A stretch of 60,431 nt of DNA. Origin: Promethearchaeota archaeon (GTDB lineage: Archaea > Asgardarchaeota > Lokiarchaeia > Sigyniarchaeales > SOKP01). Below, in pieces: positions 8,232 through 15,953 of the stretch (the stretch's first letter is position 1; each line of letters begins with the position of its first letter). The notes below the pieces were generated by a model. That model worked only from the letters and a program-made list of their open reading frames with translations, was not told where the DNA came from and ran no database searches. The position numbers were made by a program, and so were the translations under genes. The stretch lies in contig RDOE01000010.1 of NCBI GenBank assembly GCA_011364975.1, positions 1 to 60,431 of the forward strand. Direction: 5' to 3'.

Positions 8232-8894
8232 ATGGCACCCACAGCAGCTTCATTGGAAGCTCTTTCGAAACTAAGACAATTAAATCCCGAAACTGGATGG
8301 TATATTGTAACCTTTTTAGTAATAGTTTTATATATCTATGGCGTGGAGATCAAAAAAGCAAGGGAAACGAAAAATTGGAATACTGTTTTTGCAGGTTTAA
8401 CTTTATTTGGCCTTGATTTTATAAATGAGATATGGAATGCGTTAGTTTTCGCGTTTTCAGATTATTCTGCTTTTTGGACAACACCAAATGCAAGTGGTTT
8501 CATCATTCTTATAGGATGGAATATTGAGATTGCTTTCATGTTTTCTATTGCTGGGATTGTATTTGCTAAGTTCTTACCGGATGATAAGAATAAAAAGCTA
8601 TTTGGTTTACCCAATCGTTGGGCTAATGCAGTTGGATTTGCTATATTCAGTGTATTCGTTGAGGTTCTATTAAATCGAGGAGGATATTTGATTTGGGAAT
8701 ATCCTTTTTGGAATTGGTATACCCCTTATTTGATCTTCCTGATTGGATACTTTCATTTTTTTGTTGGCGCATTTTATGTATATGATCTTCCAACAATAAA
8801 AGAAAAAGTGAAAGTAGTAGGGATGATTTATGGGGTTATAACTGTGTTACTATGCATTTTTGGACCAATATTAGGACCTTTAGGAATTTTTTAA
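8232..8894 (+). CDS. Polytopic membrane protein of unknown function
   Basis: The 220-residue protein has six clear hydrophobic segments (about 22-40, 50-78, 90-113, 132-154, 160-185 and 194-216). The helices carry many aromatic residues, including WNALVFAF, IGWNIEIAF and YPFWNWYTPYL. No charged catalytic motif or transporter signature was recognised. The ATG at 8232 is preferred because it opens the whole frame and lies just after an AAAGTGG sequence. It is a separate transcription unit on the plus strand, bounded by larB upstream and a strong T-rich terminator downstream. Confidence 0.7.
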   Translation: MAPTAASLEALSKLRQLNPETGWYIVTFLVIVLYIYGVEIKKARETKNWNTVFAGLTLFGLDFINEIWNALVFAFSDYSAFWTTPNASGFIILIGWNIEIAFMFSIAGIVFAKFLPDDKNKKLFGLPNRWANAVGFAIFSVFVEVLLNRGGYLIWEYPFWNWYTPYLIFLIGYFHFFVGAFYVYDLPTIKEKVKVVGMIYGVITVLLCIFGPILGPLGIF

Positions 8895-8918
8895 AAAAAA
8901 CTTTTTTTATTTTTTTTT
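8893..8918 (+). terminator. A-run/T-run terminator
   Basis: Immediately after the stop codon, eight A are followed by CTTTTTTTATTTTTTTT. The A and T runs can pair into a weak hairpin followed by a long U-tract, a typical archaeal terminator. Confidence 0.6.
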
Positions 8919-9170
8919 GAGTTATACGATAATAAAATATGATTATCTATTCAATTAAACAACTTTTTAAATAAAAAATAGTCTTAAGCATGAATGAATC
9001 CAATTCCAGTGTTAAACCCAATTACACGTTAATAAATCTTGAAGCTATTTTTAATATCCCAACACCTTTTCCTTGAAATGTAAAAGTATATAAATATAGT
9101 TCAATATAATTTATATTGAAATTACTAGTCCTTAATAATCTAAATCTAATAAAAAAAGAAAGGTTATTAG

Positions 9171-9713
9171 TTGAGACCAATGGTCGCAACCTTCGAAGAT
9201 TTTGAGAAATCAAAAAAGTTGTTTAATAATGGCGATATAACTAATACTTTAGAGAGTCTTGATAAGGTCTTAGATCAATTAGATCGTTCTAAAAATGAAA
9301 AAAAAGCAGATGTTCTGCAGTTTTTAAATAAACTATTAAAATATTGTCAAGAAAATCATCTAACTGATGAAGAAGCTAGAGTATTAAGGGCACTCGCAAA
9401 AGCACATACTAAATTCAAAGAGCACGCTGAAGCTTTAAAATATTCATATCAAGCATTAAAAGTCAGAAAAAAATTAGGTAAAAAATTAGATATTGCTGAT
9501 AGTATGGTTTTTCTAGCAGAAGATCTAGAAGTTTCTGGTAATTATTCTGAATGCATTAAAAATTTTTCAGAAGCAGCGGATATTTATCGCGAGCTAGGAA
9601 AATTACGTAAAGAAAAGGATGTAAGAAAAGAACTCAAGAGATTGGAAGCATTTTCAAAACAAATGGTCGAGGATGAATACTACTTAAACAAATTCCATAT
9701 TGACAAATTTTAA
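9171..9713 (+). CDS. TPR-like helical repeat protein
   Basis: The 180-residue soluble protein is almost entirely helical with tetratricopeptide-type periodicity. EEARVLRALAKAHTKFKEHAEALKY and the following segment (about 80-110), ADSMVFLAEDLEVSGNYSECI (about 119-139) and FSEAADIYRELG (about 141-152) fit two to three degenerate TPRs. TPRs mediate protein-protein contacts; no enzymatic motif is present. The TTG at 9171 has AAAGG seven bases upstream. An in-frame ATG three codons later (9180) has poorer spacing, so TTG is chosen. A T-rich terminator follows. Confidence 0.65.
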   Translation: MRPMVATFEDFEKSKKLFNNGDITNTLESLDKVLDQLDRSKNEKKADVLQFLNKLLKYCQENHLTDEEARVLRALAKAHTKFKEHAEALKYSYQALKVRKKLGKKLDIADSMVFLAEDLEVSGNYSECIKNFSEAADIYRELGKLRKEKDVRKELKRLEAFSKQMVEDEYYLNKFHIDKF

Positions 9714-9745
9714 TCATTCCAAAGGAAGTTATATCTAAACACTAA

Positions 9746-9770
9746 TTATTTTTTTCTTTTTGTTTTATTT
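9746..9770 (+). terminator. T-rich terminator after TPR gene
   Basis: The plus strand reads TTATTTTTTTCTTTTTGTTTTATTT, starting 33 bases after the stop codon and ending just before the convergent larC gene. It is a probable U-tract terminator. Confidence 0.5.
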
Positions 9771-9772
9771 AT

Positions 9773-11074
9773 CTATAAGTTATTTTTATATTCAGGGGGA
9801 TTATATAAATTCTTTATCAGAGATTGACAATGTATCATTATCTCTTTTACCGTTAAACCTGTCTTTTTACTTATTTTATTTAGATCTTCGTATTCTGGCT
9901 TGACATTTAAGATTTTGACTTCATTTTTAACTCGAATAAATGCAATTTTAAACGTGATCTGAAACATATGTTGATTTATTTCTAAATTAAGAGTTTCAAG
10001 CTTTCTCTCAACGCATATCCTTTTAGTAATATTGTATCTTACCCCTAACGTTCCAAGTTCATTAACTATTTTGTTAATTAGATTAAACGTATCTTTGGGT
10101 TGGCATAACAACCTAATTACATAACTTGGCCTATTCTTTTTAGTTAGGCTAGATATAACTTGAATATCAAGGAATTTGTTTTTATCTAAGGAATTAATAA
10201 AATGCCCAATTAACTCACCAGATATATCATCGATATTAGTTTCTATTACTGAAACATCCTCTAAATAAGGCTCGAAGTGTCCTAACAATCCTTCATTTTG
10301 AGATAATTTAACTTCTCCACAGAATAGGCGAAGAATATTTGAAAAATTGTCAAAACTTTTTTCTCCCGTACTATATGAGACTTTTTTGATATTCATTTTA
10401 GGCATAAAATCTACAGATATAGGATTTAAATTAACAAGAAGTGCTGCGCCTGTTGGAGTTACTAACTCACTCTCGATAGGACCACCATAAGTTATGATGT
10501 TTGCTCGCTCTAAAATCTTTAATGTAGCCGGTGCTGGCACAGGCAATGTTCCATGAGCTGTTTTTATAATTCCAGCCCCTAAAGGTAAGACGCTACAATA
10601 TATTCTCATATCGCCGCTATTAAAGCCTATTTCATTTAAACATGCTGAAACACCCAATATGTCTATTAATGTATCAACGGAACTTAATTCATGTAAATGA
10701 ATCTCTTCCATTTTCTTACCATGTACATTCGATTCTGCTTGAATCATTGTTCTTAAAACGCTAATAGCATATTCTTTACAAACTTCAAACTTCGGATTTT
10801 CCTTTATGAAGCTCTCCAAAGCATTTAACATAACTTTAGGAGTCCGATGAGATTTATCTTCTTTAATTTTTAAATCTAATTGATTTACTTGAATACCATT
10901 AACTTCCTTTTTTTTCAGAACTAGTTCTAACTTTGAGATATCATCTAAGATTTCCTTGATTTGTTCCAATTCTTTTAATAGTCCTTCTGAATCCGGCATA
11001 AGACCCAAAAGTGAGGCTAAAAGCATGTCTCCAGAAATTCCTGAGTTCGAAGCATCGATATATAAACATTTCAT
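9773..11074 (-). CDS. larC: LarC, nickel insertion protein for the pincer nucleotide cofactor
   Basis: LarC is the CTP-dependent cyclometallase that inserts nickel into the pyridinium-bisthiocarboxylate nucleotide made by LarB and LarE. The 433-residue protein is full length. It starts with YIDASNSGISGDMLLASLLG (about 5-24), matching the family signature D...GISGDM. It contains IHLHELSSVDTLIDILG (about 125-141), HGTLPVPAPATLKIL (about 174-188) and ESELVTPTGAALL (about 201-213), all diagnostic. In some lactobacilli the gene is split and read by frameshifting; here it is a single frame. It is divergent from the AlkP-like gene, leaving 153 bp of shared promoter, and is close to nikR, which suggests nickel control. 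Confidence 0.93.
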   Translation of the reverse strand: MKCLYIDASNSGISGDMLLASLLGLMPDSEGLLKELEQIKEILDDISKLELVLKKKEVNGIQVNQLDLKIKEDKSHRTPKVMLNALESFIKENPKFEVCKEYAISVLRTMIQAESNVHGKKMEEIHLHELSSVDTLIDILGVSACLNEIGFNSGDMRIYCSVLPLGAGIIKTAHGTLPVPAPATLKILERANIITYGGPIESELVTPTGAALLVNLNPISVDFMPKMNIKKVSYSTGEKSFDNFSNILRLFCGEVKLSQNEGLLGHFEPYLEDVSVIETNIDDISGELIGHFINSLDKNKFLDIQVISSLTKKNRPSYVIRLLCQPKDTFNLINKIVNELGTLGVRYNITKRICVERKLETLNLEINQHMFQITFKIAFIRVKNEVKILNVKPEYEDLNKISKKTGLTVKEIMIHCQSLIKNLYNPPEYKNNL

Positions 11075-11147
11075 TTCAAATATTCCTTACTTTATAAAAC
11101 CGTTTTGTTTATTATTAAGAAAAAATGAACAATACTAAAAATAATAA

Positions 11148-11205
11148 ATTGTAATTATTTTATAATTAAATATAGTTATTGTAACTAAAATAAAATTATA
11201 TAAAT
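11148..11205. promoter_or_regulatory. Divergent larC/AlkP-like promoter with a 30-bp-spaced direct repeat
   Basis: ATTGTAA occurs at 11148-11154 and again at 11178-11184, each followed by a variant of YTAWWWTA. The two copies lie exactly 30 bp apart, about three helical turns. A TATA-like ATTATATAAAT at 11195-11205 is placed about 25-30 bp before the AlkP-like start codon at 11228. Given nikR nearby, this could be an operator, but the repeat does not match a NikR site I know. Confidence 0.3.
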
Positions 11206-11227
11206 CAATAATTTTCAAGGTATTCTA

Positions 11228-11962
11228 ATGAGTGAACTTCAAACTATCAAATGTTATTTAGACCAGTTACCTGCTACTTTTCTACAGTTATTAGGATTAG
11301 TTCCTCCTCATCAAATTATACCAGAACCTATCCAATCAATCCTAGATCTCTATCAGGGTATTGAAAGGATAAGTATTTCGCTAATTGATAATTTTGGGCT
11401 CTTTGAAATAACGTATCATAAACCTCAATTTATGATTGCTAATTCCGAAGTCATGTTACTACTTTCAACAAAAAATCCTTATACTCTTGGAGTCTTGCAT
11501 CAAATAATGTACGGTGGTTTTGAACCTGACCCAAATGGATTTCATTTGCTGCGTTATTTAAACTCTAATGGAAAAAAAACATGTTTAGTTGGTCGGAAAA
11601 AAGATATAGAAAGATATGATGGAGGAACTTACTCTGTACCTAAGGATACAGATATGGCCACTTGGGTTGAATCTGCACGTACAATCAATAATTATGAGCT
11701 TTCTTGGATGCATTATTTGGATTTTGAGAATTTACATAAACAGCAGCAGGCTTTAAAGCAAAGAACGCCTGAAGAATTGATTGAAAAATTGATATTAAGG
11801 ACTGATAAATGGATTTTAAGTAACTATAAACAGATGAGAAATAATTCTCTCATGATTATTTTAGGAGATCACGGAAGAATAAAACTAGATTTAGAATATT
11901 CTGGCAAAATTGCACAATGGCGTGAAGCTAGTGTTCCAATTGCAATTTTAATAAAAAAATAA
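11228..11962 (+). CDS. Alkaline-phosphatase-superfamily-like protein, apparently degenerate
   Basis: The 244-residue protein has features of the alkaline phosphatase/phosphodiesterase fold. An early strand, RISISLIDNFGLFE (about 47-60), contains the metal-ligand-type Asp. A helical segment is followed by a strand LMIILGDHG (about 208-216), the DHG metal motif near the C-terminus, then SVPIAILIKK. It is much shorter than active members (usually about 400 or more). I see no Ser/Thr nucleophile after the first Asp and no clear second metal site. It may therefore be a binding or regulatory version, or a minimal hydrolase. Its place between larC and nikR, 26-35 bp ahead of nikR on the same strand, hints at a nickel-related role. 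Confidence 0.55.
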   Translation: MSELQTIKCYLDQLPATFLQLLGLVPPHQIIPEPIQSILDLYQGIERISISLIDNFGLFEITYHKPQFMIANSEVMLLLSTKNPYTLGVLHQIMYGGFEPDPNGFHLLRYLNSNGKKTCLVGRKKDIERYDGGTYSVPKDTDMATWVESARTINNYELSWMHYLDFENLHKQQQALKQRTPEELIEKLILRTDKWILSNYKQMRNNSLMIILGDHGRIKLDLEYSGKIAQWREASVPIAILIKK

Positions 11963-11997
11963 ATTTTTTAGTTTCTATGAATTAAAATGTGTTAGTT

Positions 11998-12519
11998 ATG
12001 GAAGAATATACTCGCTTTACTATTTCTCTTCCAAAGGAATTACATGATAAATTTGAGGAATTTCGAGAGAAACTTGGGATTTCAAGATCAGATGCTATAA
12101 GAAAAGCAATGCAATCTCTAATGATTAGCGAGGAAAATATTCCTATATCATCTGGAAATGTTGTTGGATGCATTTCAATAATTATGGGTCATGAACACTT
12201 TCAATTAGGGGAAAAACATGAAAAAGTAAATCATGCTTTGAATCATCATAATCATGATTATGGTTCTCGTCCAACTTATGCCAATATTCAGCAATCGGAT
12301 GAAATTCTAAAAAATGATATTCAACATCACTTTCATGAGATAATCATCTCAACCTTACATATTCATCTAGAATTTAATAAATGTTTAGAAATTATTGTTG
12401 TCTCTGGTCCTATTGAAAGAGTTAAAAATTTAAAGAGAGATTTACAAGCTCTAAAAAGTGTTTTCTCTACCGGTTTTTTTATAGTTGATGCCGATTATAA
12501 AGACATATCTGAAAAATAA
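11998..12519 (+). CDS. nikR: NikR-type nickel-responsive transcription regulator
   Basis: NikR is a ribbon-helix-helix repressor that binds DNA when its C-terminal ACT-like domain holds Ni2+. Counting from the ATG at 11998, residues 4-45 are the ribbon-helix-helix (RFTISLPKELHDKFEEF, GISRSDAIRKA). All four canonical nickel ligands are present with the exact E. coli spacing: His110, His121, His123 and Cys129 (H-x10-H-x-H-x5-C, in QHHFHEIIISTLHIHLEFNKC). Between the two domains the linker is about 34 residues longer than in E. coli NikR and carries seven additional His. A GTG at 11989 would add three residues. Likely targets are the larB/larC/AlkP genes next to it. Confidence 0.92.
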   Translation: MEEYTRFTISLPKELHDKFEEFREKLGISRSDAIRKAMQSLMISEENIPISSGNVVGCISIIMGHEHFQLGEKHEKVNHALNHHNHDYGSRPTYANIQQSDEILKNDIQHHFHEIIISTLHIHLEFNKCLEIIVVSGPIERVKNLKRDLQALKSVFSTGFFIVDADYKDISEK

Positions 12520-12828
12520 ATAAAAAGAGACAATAATATAAAGAAGAAGGAGTAAAAAAGAATAAAAAATTCTAGCTTTAGATTAAAAGGGATAAGGATA
12601 AGGCGATTAATTGAGAATTTTTTATTCTTTAAAAGTTGTGTGTGTTACTACAATTATTCCGTTTTCGAAATTTAAGGCTGTATAGAGTGATAATTTTTCA
12701 ATTTCTATGCAATTAAAATTAGTATATTAATTAGTAATTTTTAAATTATCCTTGACCTATTGAAATTAAAGTTAATTTTAAAAAAATAATAGAATTAGAA
12801 AAAAAATTGAGTTTTGAAATTATCAACT
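12520..12828. other. 309-bp gene-free spacer, possible coding remnant
   Basis: The first half is purine-rich and has no coding character. On the minus strand, about 12613-12705 is open for roughly 30 codons and ends with a protein-like segment (LYTALNFENGIIVVTHTT), but it has no start codon or ribosome-binding site. It may be the tail of a decayed gene or chance. Confidence 0.3.
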
Positions 12829-13038
12829 CTATAAATCTTTTTCTTGTACAGTCTTTCGACCATTAGCTTTAGCCCTTCCAATAGCTTTGTCAAGGATGCC
12901 AATTATTGCGTCATTAAGTGCAGGTCCATCAATGAGGTCTCCACTTGTGTTGCATCCTTTGGATTTGATATAATCTCTTACTTTGCTTTTAACGAAAAGG
13001 GCTTCTACTCCACCAGCCGCAGCTGCTTTTTTAGCCAT
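12829..13038 (-). CDS. Short histone-fold (DUF1931-type) protein
   Basis: The 69-residue basic protein starts with a Lys/Ala tail and continues as VEALFVKSKVRDYIKSKG, a loop, LNDAIIGILDKAIGRAKANG and RKTVQEKDL. The helix-strap-helix pattern with the terminal AKANGRKTV..KDL is that of the DUF1931 histone-like family (H4-type short histone folds) found in archaea and some bacteria. Such proteins are expected to dimerise and may bind DNA. Classic archaeal histones (HMfB-type) lack this N-terminal tail and have different helix residues. A perfect GGAGG Shine-Dalgarno sequence lies seven bases before the ATG, suggesting strong translation. It is monocistronic. Confidence 0.8.
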   Translation of the reverse strand: MAKKAAAAGGVEALFVKSKVRDYIKSKGCNTSGDLIDGPALNDAIIGILDKAIGRAKANGRKTVQEKDL

Positions 13039-13248
13039 TTTTTATTCCTCCATTTATTGTTTAAAAATGTTTTAAAAATAAATTTGTATTTAAAATATAT
13101 TTCTTCTTGCTTATATTTAAATTTAGTTGAAAAAACATCATAGAAGGTTAATATTGTCAGTCTAGATGCATTATTTGCAGAGACCTAAAAAATTAGCAAA
13201 GGGAATCGGAAGTACCCAAATTATAGAATTTTTATTAGAAAAAGTAAT

Positions 13249-14754
13249 CTAATTAAGCTTAATTCCCCCAATATTTACATTTTCAGCTCCTCCCTCTAAA
13301 TCCTCTGACTTAATGTAGTCTTCTAAACTTCTAGATGCTATAAGTTTGTAATAATTTTTTAATTCTTTATCAACAGGTTCTGAAAGCTTGGAATCTCTCT
13401 CTTGTTGAAGTATTTGATGGACCAATGATTTAGCTTTATTCATAATAGTTTTGTCTCCTTCGTTTGTGTGATTTACATTAATCATAGATTCAAATATTTT
13501 TTTATGAAAAATTTCTTTATCGATCTTTTTCATTTTTTCTTTTAATCTCATTGAGCTATTATTTTCGCCAATTATATCTTTTTGTTGACTTAAATCTAAA
13601 GCTTTTTTATTAAGATAACCCTTTTGAAGAACTTTAGTAATAATGTCAATGAATTCATTATCAATCACTAATAATTCTAAGGTTTCAGATAATAATGACT
13701 CATAAGTACCTGCGCAAGTAATATAGTTATGACCTGCAGCTATTGCTGTATATAATGTAACAAATCGCTCAAAACCATTTTGTATATCGAATAACTTTGA
13801 ATCTGTGAGTGAACCTGAACCCTTTGAAGGGATATTATAAAAATGAGCTAATTGAGCAGAAGCTATAGTTATAAGTGAAAACTCCATACTTCCATAAGCA
13901 ACATTACCCGATAATGGATCTAAGATAGTATTAGTTGATCCATATAACACTGGAGTTCCGGGATTAATCAGTTGTGTTAAAATAATAGACGATAATACTT
14001 CCATATTTGCTTGTACAAGTGTTCCCGCTAGTGTCACTGGTGATGTCGAGCCTGCACTCGCTGCAGCACTAATCAATAAGGGTTGATTAAATTTTGCAAA
14101 CACAAATAACCCATTTAAAAGAATTTTTGGTAAAGTTAAAGGTGATAAGGGATTAAAAATACCAAGCAAACGAGGTTTATTTCTCAAATTACCTTCGTCC
14201 TCGACTATAATTGAAAGCATATTCATCATATCTTCAGAAGCAACTCGTCCATAGCAAGACATTCCATATGGCTTATTACTAAATTTTGCCCAATTAGAAA
14301 TTGTATGATAATGAATTTCAGTGAAAGGAATATCATGAGGCCATACATCAACATGAGAACAATTTATATGTTCTAATTCATTAACTACTCGAATGTGGTC
14401 AATTGCATCTTTTAGACTAGTTTTCCGAATTAATTTTTTTCGAGATGGATCATTGATATTGACTGCAGCACCCATTGTAGCAAAGACTGAATTAGACGTA
14501 TCTACCTTTAACTGATATGAGCCATCGGGGCCAAATAGGGAAAAGCTTTTAGGTATCTTCATTAAGGAGTGTTTAATTAAAAATTCTGGAATGTAAACAA
14601 AGTTGGTTTTTTTATTTACTTTTGCACCATTCTTCTCAAATAGATCTAAGGCTTCTTTAGATTCCACCTTAATTCCTACTTGTTCTAATAATTCAATCGT
14701 AGCGTTATGTATTCTCTGAATTTCATTTTGATTTAAAACTTCTAATTTATTCAT
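13249..14754 (-). CDS. MttB-superfamily corrinoid-dependent methyltransferase, non-pyrrolysine type
   Basis: The 501-residue protein belongs to the trimethylamine methyltransferase MttB/COG5598 family. Family-typical segments include the N-terminal IHNATIELLEQVGIKVESKEAL (about 15-36), LISAAASAGSTSPVTLAGTL (about 227-246), PVLYGSTNTILDPLSGN and the helical C-terminus. The frame reads through with no in-frame UAG. Unlike true MttB, it therefore has no pyrrolysine and more likely resembles MtgB-like enzymes that demethylate glycine betaine or other quaternary amines. Such enzymes pass the methyl group to a corrinoid protein. No corrinoid protein, MtbA-like or activase gene is in the window, so substrate and partner are unknown. 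Confidence 0.88.
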   Translation of the reverse strand: MNKLEVLNQNEIQRIHNATIELLEQVGIKVESKEALDLFEKNGAKVNKKTNFVYIPEFLIKHSLMKIPKSFSLFGPDGSYQLKVDTSNSVFATMGAAVNINDPSRKKLIRKTSLKDAIDHIRVVNELEHINCSHVDVWPHDIPFTEIHYHTISNWAKFSNKPYGMSCYGRVASEDMMNMLSIIVEDEGNLRNKPRLLGIFNPLSPLTLPKILLNGLFVFAKFNQPLLISAAASAGSTSPVTLAGTLVQANMEVLSSIILTQLINPGTPVLYGSTNTILDPLSGNVAYGSMEFSLITIASAQLAHFYNIPSKGSGSLTDSKLFDIQNGFERFVTLYTAIAAGHNYITCAGTYESLLSETLELLVIDNEFIDIITKVLQKGYLNKKALDLSQQKDIIGENNSSMRLKEKMKKIDKEIFHKKIFESMINVNHTNEGDKTIMNKAKSLVHQILQQERDSKLSEPVDKELKNYYKLIASRSLEDYIKSEDLEGGAENVNIGGIKLN

Positions 14755-14893
14755 CTCTTATAAAAAATTTATTTTTTTACTAGTTTTATTTATTATCATT
14801 GAAAAAACGTTATTTAATAAAACTTTTAAATTGTTAGAAAATAGCTCTGATTAAAATATGCTTATGTTAGAATTAAGTAATGAGTAGAAAATT

Positions 14894-15880
14894 ATGATAT
14901 TATCAAGAGCTCCCGTAAGGATTTTAGACATTGGAGGATGGACGGATACTTGGTTCTGTCCTAATGGTGCTGTCTTTAATCTATGCATTGATTTATATAG
15001 TTATTCTAAAATTTCTCAGAACTATCTCAATAAAACAAGGATATTTGCCGAAAACCTTGATCAAAGTGTCGAATTTAGTGGTATTAATAATATTGTATAT
15101 GATGGAAAACTTGATCTTTTAAAAGCTGCAATCAAAAAAATGGATATAAGAACAAATTTAGATATCTATATTAGAACAGAAGCTCCTCCTGGATGTGGAA
15201 CAGGAACAAGTGCGAGTGTAGCAGTATCACTAATTTCTGGGTTAGCATTTTTCTCAAAAAGAAAAATTAATCGCCATCAAATTGCTCAATTTGCTCATAA
15301 ACTCGAAATTGAAGAATTAAATTTAGAGAGTGGTGTACAGGATCAGTTTGCTGCTTCTTATGGTGGTATAAACTTTATGAATATTAATTATCCAAATGTA
15401 AAAATAACTAAAATTAATATTGATAAAAAGAAAATAGCCTTGCTCGAAAACTTATTAATATTAATATATTTTGGCTCAAGAAGTTCTAGTGAAATGCATA
15501 AAGCAGTCATTAAGAATTATCTTAAAAAGGACCAAAAAGTTATTTTTTCTTTTGAAAAGATGAAAGAATGTGCTTATGAAATGAAAAGAGCAATAAAATT
15601 AGATATTAGCGATATAGGTAGAATAATGAATAAGAACTGGGACGCTCAAAAAGAGTTACATTCATTAATGACGAATGATATCATCAAAAAAGCTGAAGAA
15701 ATTGCACATCACCATGGTGCTTTAGGATTTAAGTGTAATGGTGCTGGAGGAGGTGGTTCCGCAACAATTTTAGCAGATGTTGGGCGAGAATATCAATTGA
15801 AGAAGGAGTTAGTAGAAAATAATTTTACAATCCTTCCATTTAAACTTAATTTTGATGGAGTTTACTCCTTTTCACGTTAA
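14894..15880 (+). CDS. GHMP-family sugar kinase (HddA-like)
   Basis: The 328-residue protein has all three GHMP kinase motifs. Motif 1 is SRAPVRILDIGGWTDT (about 4-19). Motif 2 is the glycine-rich phosphate loop PPGCGTGTSASVAVSL (about 99-114). Motif 3 is KCNGAGGGGSATIL near the C-terminus (about 277-290). The combination SRAPVRI.DIGGWTDT is typical of the COG2605 subgroup that includes D-glycero-D-manno-heptose 7-phosphate kinase. A sugar or sugar phosphate substrate for surface glycan precursors is therefore likely, and mevalonate or homoserine unlikely. It is on the plus strand with the longin-like gene 73 bp downstream. Confidence 0.87.
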   Translation: MILSRAPVRILDIGGWTDTWFCPNGAVFNLCIDLYSYSKISQNYLNKTRIFAENLDQSVEFSGINNIVYDGKLDLLKAAIKKMDIRTNLDIYIRTEAPPGCGTGTSASVAVSLISGLAFFSKRKINRHQIAQFAHKLEIEELNLESGVQDQFAASYGGINFMNINYPNVKITKINIDKKKIALLENLLILIYFGSRSSSEMHKAVIKNYLKKDQKVIFSFEKMKECAYEMKRAIKLDISDIGRIMNKNWDAQKELHSLMTNDIIKKAEEIAHHHGALGFKCNGAGGGGSATILADVGREYQLKKELVENNFTILPFKLNFDGVYSFSR

Positions 15881-15953
15881 CAGTTTTCTATTAATTTAAA
15901 GCATTTGATATTAAAAGTAAGTGCTTTTTATATTTTGATAGCAAAATACAAAT

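Noticed and set aside
12613..12705. Minus-strand segment ending in a protein-like stretch (GIIVVTHTT)
   Set aside because: About 30 codons with no start codon. The resemblance to an ABC ATPase tail is too weak.
13166..13255. Plus-strand 29-codon frame starting ATG CAT TAT TTG, with a protein-like translation
   Set aside because: It is short, has no ribosome-binding site and overlaps the end of the MttB homologue. It could be a remnant but cannot be supported as a gene.
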